DNA from: Pseudomonadota bacterium
GTDB taxonomy: Bacteria > Pseudomonadota > Gammaproteobacteria > Steroidobacterales > Steroidobacteraceae
Assembly (NCBI GenBank): GCA_023428645.1
Contig: JAEYXD010000211.1
Location: forward strand, 3,346-67,345
Direction: 5' to 3'
DNA length: 64,000 nt
The position numbers and the translations under genes are program-made. Shown piece after piece: positions 17,384-25,401 of this stretch. The notes under the pieces were generated by a model. That model was not told the origin of the DNA. It made no database searches and was given only the letters and a program-made list of their open reading frames with translations. How positions within the stretch are numbered: the first letter of the stretch is position 1; every line of letters starts with the position of its first letter.

Positions 17384-18261
17384 TGCCGTGTGAGCTTGTG
17401 GCCGCGCTTTTCCAGCAACTCGATGACGCTGTCCTTGCCGACGAGATGCAGCGCGCCGACGATGACGAGATAGTCGTCGCGGTCGTCGAGTAGCGCCTCG
17501 ATCGGCGCGATCCACTTGCGGTTGCGGTCGACCGTGATCGGCCGATACAGATCCGGAAATTCCTCGAAGCCTTCGTCCATGAGGTCAGCGAGCCGCTGCG
17601 TGTCGCCGGCGCGCCAGGCGGCCATGAGCGCGTCGATGTCGTGCACCGCGCGCTCGGAATCCTCGACGCTGTAGAGCAGAAACTCACGCTGCTGCGGCGG
17701 CGGCAGGCTCGCCATCACCGTGAGCTGTTCGCGCAAGGTTTCGAGCCCGCCGATCGTCTTGCCGTCCTGCACCGCGCGTGCGACGAAGCGCTGCTCGATG
17801 CCCGAGTTCGGATCGAGGCCGAGCTTCATGAACTGAAACTGCACGAGCGTGAGTCCGGCCAGCCACGGCTTGAAGCGATTCAGCAGCGTCGGATCGACCC
17901 CGAGCGAACGTGCGTAGTCGCTGACCTTTGCGTATGTCTCCGGGCCGAGCTGCGCTTCGAGCGTCTCGCCTTGCGGCAGCACGCCGAGCTCCAACGTCGT
18001 TTGCTGTGCCTGCAGCGGATCGACATCGTCCATGTCGATTTCCATGATGAGCTGCTCGGCTTCGTCATAGGCGGCATCGACGGATTTCGGCAGCTGCTCC
18101 GTCGGGCTCAGAAAGTGCACCGAGCCGAGCAGGAAGACCGTGTTCGTCTTGCCTTTCATCGACCAGAGCACCGCGCGCGGCTCGGTGGCGGAAGCGGCAT
18201 GGGCGGTCGACCACAGGCTGCAGACGAGGACGAGGAGTCCCGGCAAGAATCGTAAGGACAT
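17380..18261 (-). CDS. TraB/GumN family protein, exported
   Basis: The 293-residue product has a signal peptide (residues 1-22, ending AHA) and TraB/GumN motifs: a first G-x2-H at 46-49 (FLLGSVHFL), then EIDMDD, GLETLREQL and a late IVGALHLVGKDSV with the second G-x2-H. The family is related to TIKI-type metalloproteases, but bacterial roles are poorly known; the two GxxH motifs suggest metal binding in the periplasm. It lies 13 bp downstream of the phosphodiesterase gene and has AAGGAA before the start, so the two probably form an operon. Confidence 0.8.
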   Translation of the reverse strand: MSLRFLPGLLVLVCSLWSTAHAASATEPRAVLWSMKGKTNTVFLLGSVHFLSPTEQLPKSVDAAYDEAEQLIMEIDMDDVDPLQAQQTTLELGVLPQGETLEAQLGPETYAKVSDYARSLGVDPTLLNRFKPWLAGLTLVQFQFMKLGLDPNSGIEQRFVARAVQDGKTIGGLETLREQLTVMASLPPPQQREFLLYSVEDSERAVHDIDALMAAWRAGDTQRLADLMDEGFEEFPDLYRPITVDRNRKWIAPIEALLDDRDDYLVIVGALHLVGKDSVIELLEKRGHKLTRH

Positions 18262-18274
18262 GGAGTTCCTTCGC

Positions 18275-19048
18275 TTAAGCGACGCTGCGTTCCGCGTAGC
18301 TTTCCAGCCACACGACTTCGGTTGCGATCGAGCCGTCGTGCATCAGTTCGAGGACGCGATAGCCGGGCGGGCGGCTGTCGATGGCGAAGTCTACGCTGCC
18401 GGGCAGGAACTGCGCGCAAGTCGCGGGCGAGGCCATGAAGCGCACGCCGTGGACGAAGCTGTCGAGCGATTGATGCACATGGCCCCAGAGCACGCCGCGC
18501 ACGTTCGGATGCTGGCGCACGATCGCAAGGAGCTCGGCGGAATCCGTAAGGCCGACGTGATCGAGCCACTCGCTGCGCATCGCGATCGGGTGATGGTGCA
18601 GGCACACGAGTACATGCTTGCCGCGGTGCTTCGCGAGGACCTCGCGCAGTCGCGCGAGCGCGGCGGCGCCGATGCGCCCGGCCGCCGAATGCGGCAGCCA
18701 CGTGTCGAGCATGACGACGAGCCAGCGCCCGAACTCGATCTCGCCGCCGAGCTTGAACGGGGCGCTCGCCAATTCGACTCGCATGTGATCCGGCAGGTCG
18801 TGATTGCCGGCCAGGCACATGACGGGGACGCGTGACGCGCCGAACACGTGACGAATCCAGCGGTAGCCGTCCGGATCGTCCTGCACGAGATCGCCGGTCA
18901 ACAGAATGCCGTCAGGGTCGTGACAGCGGCGGCTCGCGTCCGCGACGGCGGCCTGCAACGCGGGTAATGAAGCGACGCCGCGCAAGCGCGCGCCGGCATC
19001 GCCGAACAAATGCATGTCGCTGAATTGTATGAAGCGAAAAGACTGCAT
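18275..19048 (-). CDS. cpdA: CpdA-like 3',5'-cyclic-AMP phosphodiesterase (metallophosphoesterase)
   Basis: The 257-residue calcineurin-like enzyme shows D11-x-H13 (FSDMHLF), G52-D53 (LLTGDLVQD), GNHD at 81-84, LHHHPI and WGHVHQ, the full two-metal active site. Length and the FIQFSDMHLF start match CpdA, which hydrolyses cAMP, but related enzymes act on other phosphodiesters. The ATG at 19048 is preferred because the upstream in-frame extension does not resemble the family. It is divergent from tkt. Confidence 0.8.
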   Translation of the reverse strand: MQSFRFIQFSDMHLFGDAGARLRGVASLPALQAAVADASRRCHDPDGILLTGDLVQDDPDGYRWIRHVFGASRVPVMCLAGNHDLPDHMRVELASAPFKLGGEIEFGRWLVVMLDTWLPHSAAGRIGAAALARLREVLAKHRGKHVLVCLHHHPIAMRSEWLDHVGLTDSAELLAIVRQHPNVRGVLWGHVHQSLDSFVHGVRFMASPATCAQFLPGSVDFAIDSRPPGYRVLELMHDGSIATEVVWLESYAERSVA

Positions 19049-19476
19049 AACGACGTCGAGTTGAGCTCCGCGCCGTGCGCGCACGACGTCGGGCGACATA
19101 ATGATCCTGGTGCTTGGTCTGTCGGCATCTTAACGATGCGCATTGCCGCAAAGGGTGACCGAGATCAAAACGTTCCCGCGCTCCGGTCCCAAGGTTGCCA
19201 ATGTTTGCGGTCCGTCTCACTGGCGCCCAAATCGTCCGCACTTGCCGACATTGCGTGTCGCAACGAGGCAGATTGAGGGACGAGGAGGAGGGCGACGGAA
19301 GTTCTCAGCGCGGTTGATTCAGGGTCAAGAGGAACAACCGTAAGGAAACGGGCGCCGCCGGCCCCTCAGACTTAAGGGCGCGGCGGCCCGCGGATGTGTC
19401 GCGGCTCTTGGTTCGCCTGCCTCGATGGTCCAAAATGCGCGCCTTTTCAAACACCCCCTAATTACCCAGGATCTTC
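19049..19476. other. 428-bp non-coding region between cpdA and tkt
   Basis: No gene is supported here; the short frames that cross it have no domain or ribosome binding site. It must hold both divergent promoters, but I see no convincing -35/-10 pair. The only clear structure is a GC-rich hairpin at 19350-19390. AGGA lies 6 bases before the tkt ATG. Confidence 0.5.
19350..19390 (+). other. GC-rich hairpin in the tkt leader
   Basis: The arm gggcgccgc pairs with gcggcggccc across a loop that includes ctcagactta, with a bulge and further inner pairs (gcccct / agggcg). It lies 87-127 bases before the tkt start and could be a leader structure or an upstream terminator without a T-run. Confidence 0.35.
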
Positions 19477-21480
19477 ATGTCATTGCAGCGCCGCCAGTTG
19501 GCAAATGCGATTCGTGCCTTGGCGATGGACGCCGTGCAGAAAGCGAATTCCGGTCATCCGGGCATGCCCATGGGCATGGCGGACATCGCGGAGGTGCTCT
19601 GGAACGACCATCTCAAGCACAACCCCGCCGATCCGCAGTGGCCCGACCGAGACCGCTTCGTCGTCTCGAACGGCCATGGCTCGATGCTCCTCTACGCGTT
19701 GCTGCATCTGACGGGCTATCCCTTGCCCATCGAGCAATTGCAGCGCTTCCGCCAGCTCGGCTCCCACACCGCCGGCCATCCGGAGCACGACGCGAAGCTC
19801 GGCATCGAGACCACGACGGGCCCGCTCGGCCAGGGCCTGGCGAACGCGGTCGGCATGGCCCTCGCCGAGAAGGCGCTCGCCGCGACCTTCAACCGCCCAG
19901 GGCACGACATCGTCGACCATCACACCTATGTCTTCCTGGGCGACGGCTGTCTGATGGAAGGTGTGTCCCACGAAGCCTGCTCGCTCGCGGGCACCTTCGG
20001 GCTCGGCAAGCTCATCTGCTTCTATGACGACAACGGCATCTCGATCGACGGCGAGGTGCACGGCTGGTTCACTGACGACACGCCGAAGCGGTTCGAGGCG
20101 TACGGCTGGCATGTGATTCCGAATGTCGACGGACATGATCCGGCGGCGATCGAGGCGGCCATCGAAGCGGCCAAAGCGGAAACGGCCCGCCCGAGCATGA
20201 TTTGCTGCAAGACGATCATCGGTTGGGGCGCGCCCAACAAGCAGGGCACCGAAGCGACGCACGGCTCGGCGCTCGGCGCCGATGAAGTCGCGGCGACTCG
20301 CAAGCACATCGATTGGCCGTACGAGCCGTTCCAGATTCCCGCCGAGATCGCGGCCGGATGGGATGCGCGCAAGCGCGGCGCGGACGCGCAAGCGCAATGG
20401 CAGACGAAGCTCGCCGCGTATCGCAAGGCGCATCCGGAGCTGGCGGCGGAGTTCGAGCGCCGCACGCACGGCCAGTTGCCGGCCTCCTGGAACGAGGTCG
20501 CCGCGAAGTATCTGGAGCAAGCCGCGCAGAACACCGCCGCGTTCGCGACGCGCCAGACGTCGCAGCAGGCATTGAATGCGTTCGGTCCCACCTTGCCGGA
20601 GCTGCTCGGCGGCTCGGCCGATCTCACCGGCTCGAACAACACGAACCGCAGGGATTCGAAGGTGTGGAGCGCGAAGGAACCGTCAGGCAATTATCTGCAT
20701 TACGGCGTGCGCGAATTCGGCATGGCCGCAATCATGAACGGCATCGCGCTGCACGGCGGCTTCATTCCCTACGGCGGTACGTTCCTCGTGTTCTCCGACT
20801 ACGCACGCAATGCGATGCGCATGTCGGCGTTGATGCGCCAGCGGGTGATCTACGTGCTGACGCACGATTCCATCGGCCTTGGCGAGGATGGCCCGACGCA
20901 TCAGCCGGTGGAGCACGTTCCGAGCCTGCGGATCATCCCGAACATGGTCGTATGGCGGCCGTGCGATACGGTCGAAACCGGCGTCGCGTGGGTCGATGCG
21001 ATCGAACGGCAGGATGCGCCGAGCGTGCTCGCGCTGACGCGCCAGGCGCTGCCTGCGCAGCCGCGCACCGCCGAGCAGATCGCGAACGTGCGCCGCGGCG
21101 GCTATGTGTTGAAGGACTGCGCCGGCACGCCCGAGATCATCTTGATCGCGACCGGCTCCGAGGTCGCGCTCGCGGTCGACGCGGGGGCGGCGCTCGAACA
21201 GCAAGGTCGCAAGGTGCGCATCGTGTCGATGCCGAGCACGAACGTGTTCGATGCGCAGGATGCCGCGTACCGCGACACCGTGCTGCCGCCGGACGTAACG
21301 CTGCGGGTCGCGATCGAAGCGGCCGCGCCGGACACCTGGTGGCGCTACGTCGGTCCCAAGGGAGGGATCGTCGCGATGACGACGTTCGGTGCCTCGGCGC
21401 CGGCGAAGGATTTGTTCAAACATTTCGGCTTCACCGTCGACCACGTGGTCAAGACGGTGCAGCAGCTGCTCACGCATTAA
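19477..21480 (+). CDS. tkt: Transketolase
   Basis: The 667-residue thiamine-diphosphate enzyme moves two-carbon units in the pentose phosphate pathway. NSGHPGMPMGMADIAEVLW, NGHGSMLLYALLHLTGY, the ThDP site GDGCLMEGVSHEACSLAG through CFYDDN, and GLGEDGPTHQPVEH are all present, and length is normal. It heads the run tkt-gap-pgk-pyk, all on the plus strand, a known arrangement in proteobacteria linking the pentose phosphate pathway to lower glycolysis. Confidence 0.97.
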   Translation: MSLQRRQLANAIRALAMDAVQKANSGHPGMPMGMADIAEVLWNDHLKHNPADPQWPDRDRFVVSNGHGSMLLYALLHLTGYPLPIEQLQRFRQLGSHTAGHPEHDAKLGIETTTGPLGQGLANAVGMALAEKALAATFNRPGHDIVDHHTYVFLGDGCLMEGVSHEACSLAGTFGLGKLICFYDDNGISIDGEVHGWFTDDTPKRFEAYGWHVIPNVDGHDPAAIEAAIEAAKAETARPSMICCKTIIGWGAPNKQGTEATHGSALGADEVAATRKHIDWPYEPFQIPAEIAAGWDARKRGADAQAQWQTKLAAYRKAHPELAAEFERRTHGQLPASWNEVAAKYLEQAAQNTAAFATRQTSQQALNAFGPTLPELLGGSADLTGSNNTNRRDSKVWSAKEPSGNYLHYGVREFGMAAIMNGIALHGGFIPYGGTFLVFSDYARNAMRMSALMRQRVIYVLTHDSIGLGEDGPTHQPVEHVPSLRIIPNMVVWRPCDTVETGVAWVDAIERQDAPSVLALTRQALPAQPRTAEQIANVRRGGYVLKDCAGTPEIILIATGSEVALAVDAGAALEQQGRKVRIVSMPSTNVFDAQDAAYRDTVLPPDVTLRVAIEAAAPDTWWRYVGPKGGIVAMTTFGASAPAKDLFKHFGFTVDHVVKTVQQLLTH

Positions 21481-21506
21481 TTTCTGCAAGCTACGAGGAT
21501 TTACCA

Positions 21507-22505
21507 ATGCCCATCAAAATCGGAATCAACGGGTTCGGTCGCATCGGGCGCATGGTGTTTCGCGCGGCCACGCAGAATTTTCCGGATATCGAGATCGTCG
21601 GCATCAATGACCTGCTCGAGCCCGACTATCTCGCGTACATGCTGAAGTACGACTCGGTGCACGGTCACTTCAAGGGGACCATTGCGGTCGAAGGCAATAC
21701 GCTGGTCGTGAACGGCAAGAAGATCCGGCTCACCGCCATCAAGGATCCGGCGGAGTTGAACTGGGGCGCCGTGGGCGCCGACATCGTCGTCGAGTCGACG
21801 GGCTTGTTCCTCACGAAGGAAACGGCCCAGAAGCACATCAACGCCGGCGCCAAGAAAGTGATCATGTCCGCGCCGTCGAAGGATGACACGCCGATGTTCG
21901 TCTATGGCGTGAACGACAAGACCTATGCGGGCCAGGCGATCATCTCCAACGCATCGTGCACGACGAACTGTCTCGCGCCGATCGCGAAGGTGCTGAACGA
22001 CAGCTTCGGCATCAAGCGCGGCCTGATGACGACGGTGCACGCCACGACGGCGACGCAAAAGACGGTCGACGGCCCGTCGAACAAGGATTGGCGCGGCGGC
22101 CGCGGCATCCTGGAGAACATCATTCCGTCGTCGACCGGCGCGGCGAAAGCGGTCGGTGTCGTGATCCCGGAATTGAACAAGAAGCTGACCGGCATGTCGT
22201 TCCGCGTGCCGACGTCCGACGTCTCCGTCGTCGATCTGACGGTGGAATTGAAGCAGGACGCGACGTACGAGCAGATCTGCGCGGCGATGAAGGCGGCGTC
22301 CGAGGGTCCGATGAAGGGCGTGCTCGGTTACACGGATGAGAAGGTGGTGTCCACCGACTTCCGCGGTGACGCGCGGACCTCCATCTTCGATGCGGAGGCT
22401 GGCATTGCGCTCGATGGCACTTTCGTGAAGATCGTGTCGTGGTACGACAACGAGTGGGGCTATTCGAGCAAGGTCTTGGAAATGGCTCGCGTCATTTCCA
22501 AGTAA
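21507..22505 (+). CDS. gap: Glyceraldehyde-3-phosphate dehydrogenase
   Basis: The 332-residue enzyme oxidises glyceraldehyde 3-phosphate with NAD(P) and phosphate. INGFGRIGRMVFRA at 7-20 is the nucleotide-binding loop, SNASCTTNC carries catalytic C151, and SWYDNEWGYSSKVLE closes the protein. GAGGA at 21495-21499 sets the ATG at 21507. It lies 26 bp after tkt. A strong hairpin follows before pgk. Confidence 0.97.
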   Translation: MPIKIGINGFGRIGRMVFRAATQNFPDIEIVGINDLLEPDYLAYMLKYDSVHGHFKGTIAVEGNTLVVNGKKIRLTAIKDPAELNWGAVGADIVVESTGLFLTKETAQKHINAGAKKVIMSAPSKDDTPMFVYGVNDKTYAGQAIISNASCTTNCLAPIAKVLNDSFGIKRGLMTTVHATTATQKTVDGPSNKDWRGGRGILENIIPSSTGAAKAVGVVIPELNKKLTGMSFRVPTSDVSVVDLTVELKQDATYEQICAAMKAASEGPMKGVLGYTDEKVVSTDFRGDARTSIFDAEAGIALDGTFVKIVSWYDNEWGYSSKVLEMARVISK

Positions 22506-22530
22506 AAACCAAGATCAAGCGAGCCGGCAC

Positions 22531-22556
22531 ACCTGGCCAGCGCCCGCTGGCCAGGT
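22531..22556 (+). terminator. Strong hairpin between gap and pgk
   Basis: Two exact 12-base arms (acctggccagcg and cgctggccaggt) are separated by 2 bases and followed by aatttcgaactttc. It starts 25 bp past the gap stop. With no continuous T-run it may be a partial terminator or an mRNA 3'-end stabiliser that sets the gap:pgk ratio. Confidence 0.65.
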
Positions 22557-22628
22557 AATTTCGAACTTTCCGTTTCGATCGTTGCCTCCTAGCCGGCATG
22601 CCCTCGACTTTCTTGCGGAGCCTTCTCA

Positions 22629-23810
22629 ATGCCCATCCTGCGAATGACCGATCTCGATCTGCGCGACAAGCGCGTGTTGATCCGTGAGGATCTCAACGTC
22701 CCCGTGCAGAACGGCGTGGTGTCGAGCGACGCGCGCATCCGCGCCTCGTTGCCGACGATCCAGCTCGCGAAAGAGGCGGGCGCTCGCGTGCTCGTGATGT
22801 CGCATCTCGGTCGGCCCGAAGAGGGCGTGTACGACGAAGAGTTCTCGCTCGCCCCGGTCGCGCAGCGCCTGTCCGAGCTGCTTGGCTACAAGGTGCGCTT
22901 CGAGAAGGACTGGCTCGACGGCGTCGAGGCCGCGCCTGGTGAAGTCGTGCTGCTCGAAAACGTGCGCTTCAACAAGGGCGAGAAAAAGGACAAGGAAGAC
23001 CTCGCGCGCAAGATGGCCGCACTGTGCGACGTGTACGTGATGGACGCGTTCGGCACCGCGCACCGCGCGGAAGCGAGCACGCACGGCGTCGCGCGCTTCG
23101 CGCCGGTCGCCTGTGCCGGTCCGCTGCTGATGAACGAGCTCGTCGCGCTCGAAACGGCGCTCGAAAAGCCGAAGCGTCCGCTGGTCGCGATCGTCGCGGG
23201 CTCGAAGGTCTCGACGAAGCTCACCGTGCTCGAGAGCCTCATGAACAAGGTCGACAAGCTGATCGTCGGCGGCGGTATCGCGAACACGTTCCTGGCCGCC
23301 GCTGGACACAATGTCGGCAAGTCGTTGGTCGAGGCCGACATGATCGGGATCGCGAAAGGGTTGCTCGAGCGCACGCGCGGCACGTCCGTGGATATTCCGC
23401 TGCCGAGCGACGTCGTCGTCGCGAAAGAGTTCTCGGCCAGCGCGGAAGCCGATGTGAAAGAGGTCAGCGAGGTCGCCGCCGACGAAATGATTCTGGACAT
23501 CGGTCCCGATACCGCCGAGAGCTTCGCGCGCATGCTGGCCGACGCCGGCACGATCGTGTGGAATGGTCCCGTCGGCGTATTCGAGTTCGAACAGTTCGGC
23601 GAGGGCACGCGCGTGCTGGCGCAGGCCATCGCCCGCAGCCCGGCGTTTTCGATCGCGGGCGGCGGCGATACGCTGGCCGCGATCGAGAAATACCGTGTCG
23701 AAGACGATATCTCTTACATTTCCACCGGCGGCGGCGCGTTCCCGGAGTTCCTCGAAGGCAAGAAGCTGCCCGCAGTGGCCGCGCTGGAAGCGAGGGCTGC
23801 CGCAAAGTGA
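22629..23810 (+). CDS. pgk: Phosphoglycerate kinase
   Basis: The 393-residue kinase makes ATP from 1,3-bisphosphoglycerate. DLRDKRVLIREDLNVP, MSHLGRPEEGVYDEE, LLENVRFNKGE, VAGSKVSTKL, VWNGPVGVFE and the hinge-side IAGGGDTLAAIEKY are all in order. GGAG lies 8 bases before the ATG. The last 17 bases are tandemly duplicated across the stop codon (23792-23825). Confidence 0.97.
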   Translation: MPILRMTDLDLRDKRVLIREDLNVPVQNGVVSSDARIRASLPTIQLAKEAGARVLVMSHLGRPEEGVYDEEFSLAPVAQRLSELLGYKVRFEKDWLDGVEAAPGEVVLLENVRFNKGEKKDKEDLARKMAALCDVYVMDAFGTAHRAEASTHGVARFAPVACAGPLLMNELVALETALEKPKRPLVAIVAGSKVSTKLTVLESLMNKVDKLIVGGGIANTFLAAAGHNVGKSLVEADMIGIAKGLLERTRGTSVDIPLPSDVVVAKEFSASAEADVKEVSEVAADEMILDIGPDTAESFARMLADAGTIVWNGPVGVFEFEQFGEGTRVLAQAIARSPAFSIAGGGDTLAAIEKYRVEDDISYISTGGGAFPEFLEGKKLPAVAALEARAAAK

Positions 23811-23825
23811 GGGCTGCCGCGGAGT
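23792..23825. repeat. 17-bp tandem duplication over the pgk stop codon
   Basis: gagggctgccgcaaagt (23792-23808) is followed directly by gagggctgccgcggagt (23809-23825), 15 of 17 identical. The pgk stop TGA is made at the junction. Confidence 0.85.
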
Positions 23826-23889
23826 GACGGGCGAGGAGGAGTGGGGGCGAGGAGGAGACTTCCCCCCTGATGTCTTGGTAGCTCGGAGG

Positions 23890-23930
23890 GCCCCCTCCCC
23901 TAACCCTCCCCCGTTGCGCGGGGGAGGGGG
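23890..23930. repeat. GC-rich palindromic intergenic repeat, copy 2
   Basis: A ccctccccta lead is followed by a perfect 10-bp stem, ccctcccccg (23904-23913) and cgggggaggg (23919-23928), with loop ttgcg. It belongs to the family seen at 1598-1636 and 44613-44651. It lies between pgk and pyk, which face the same way, so it may attenuate transcription into pyk. Confidence 0.75.
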
Positions 23931-23964
23931 AGTAGGCTGAAGCCGTCTTTAATTTGGGATCCGT

Positions 23965-25398
23965 ATGCTCAGACGAACGAAGATTCTGACGACGCTCGGG
24001 CCGGCCACTGACAATCCAAAGACGCTCGCGGAGATGCTGCGCGCGGGGGCGGACGTCGTCCGCATCAATTTCTCGCACGGTGAAGCGGCGGCGCACGCGA
24101 AGCGCGTGCAGATGGTGCGCGAGGTCGCGGACCAGGTCGGCAAATGGGTCGCGGTGCTCGGCGACCTGCAAGGCCCGAAGATCCGCATCGAACGCTTCGC
24201 GCAGGGGCCGGTGCAACTCACCGAAGGCGACTCGTTCACGCTCGACGTCGCTCTCGATCCCAAGGCCGGCACGGACAAGAGCGTGGGCGTCGCGTACAAG
24301 AGCCTGCCACAAGACGTGAGCGCCGGTGACACGCTGCTCCTGAACGACGGGCAGATCGCGCTCGAAGTGACCGACGTCGACGGTTCGCGCATCGTGACGC
24401 GAGTGCTCGTCGGCGGCGAGCTTTCCGACAACAAGGGCATCAACAAGCAGGGCGGCGGCCTGTCCGCGGGCGCACTCACGGACAAGGATCGCGCCGACAT
24501 CCGCCTGGCCGCGGAGCTGGGCGTCGATTACCTCGCGGTATCGTTCGCGCGCGACGGCAGCGACATCGATGAAGCACGGCATTTGCTGCGCCAGCAGGGA
24601 GGCCACGGTTATCTCGTCGCGAAGATCGAGCGCAGCGAGGCGCTCGTGAATCTCGACCGCATCATCCTCGCGAGCGACGCCGTGATGGTCGCGCGCGGCG
24701 ATCTCGGCGTGGAAGTCGGGTACGCGGAGCTCACGGGCCTGCAAAAGCACATCATCGATGCGACGCGCCGTCGCAACCGAGTCGCGATCACCGCGACGCA
24801 GATGATGGAATCGATGATCCACAATCCGATTCCGACGCGCGCCGAGGTTTCGGATGTCGCGAACGCGGTCATGGACGGTACCGACGCCGTGATGCTGTCG
24901 GGCGAAAGCGCGGTCGGCAAATATCCGGTGAAAGCGGTGCAGGCGATGTCGCAGGTCATTCTCGGCGCCGAGAAATACGAATCGTCGCACACGCCCGTGC
25001 GTCATCGTCGCGACGAGGGCATTTACGAAAAGACCGACGAGGCGATCGCGATGGCCGTGATGTACACGGCGAATCACGTGAACGTGAAGGCGATCGTCGC
25101 GCTCACCGAGTCGGGCTCGACGCCGTTGTGGATGTCGCGCATCCGCGCCGACATTCCCATCTATGCGTTCACGCGTCACGAAGCCACACGCCGCCGAGTG
25201 ATGCTGTATCGCGGCGTGTACCCGGTCACGTTCGACATCACCCACACCGAGATTCAAAAGCTGTACGCGGACATCTTCCGCACGCTGCTCGAGCGCGGCA
25301 TGGTCGAGGTCGGCGACCGCATCATCCTCACGAAGGGCGAACTGTCGGGCGTGGCCGGCAAGACGAACTCGATGAAGATCCTGGAAGTGCGTGTCTAG
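23965..25398 (+). CDS. pyk: Pyruvate kinase
   Basis: The 477-residue enzyme converts phosphoenolpyruvate and ADP to pyruvate and ATP. RRTKILTTLGPATDNPKTL, VVRINFSHGE, GDLQGPKIRIERF, KIERSEALVNLDRII, ATQMMESMIHNPIPTRAEV and MLSGESAVGKYPV are the standard active-site and hinge motifs. Length is normal. It closes the glycolytic run; no fructose-bisphosphate aldolase gene follows. Confidence 0.97.
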   Translation: MLRRTKILTTLGPATDNPKTLAEMLRAGADVVRINFSHGEAAAHAKRVQMVREVADQVGKWVAVLGDLQGPKIRIERFAQGPVQLTEGDSFTLDVALDPKAGTDKSVGVAYKSLPQDVSAGDTLLLNDGQIALEVTDVDGSRIVTRVLVGGELSDNKGINKQGGGLSAGALTDKDRADIRLAAELGVDYLAVSFARDGSDIDEARHLLRQQGGHGYLVAKIERSEALVNLDRIILASDAVMVARGDLGVEVGYAELTGLQKHIIDATRRRNRVAITATQMMESMIHNPIPTRAEVSDVANAVMDGTDAVMLSGESAVGKYPVKAVQAMSQVILGAEKYESSHTPVRHRRDEGIYEKTDEAIAMAVMYTANHVNVKAIVALTESGSTPLWMSRIRADIPIYAFTRHEATRRRVMLYRGVYPVTFDITHTEIQKLYADIFRTLLERGMVEVGDRIILTKGELSGVAGKTNSMKILEVRV

Positions 25399-25401
25399 CT
25401 C

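Noticed and set aside
23464..25257. 597-codon minus-strand frame opposite pgk/pyk
   Set aside because: Antisense shadow of two certain glycolytic genes with Arg/His-rich composition and no recognisable motif.
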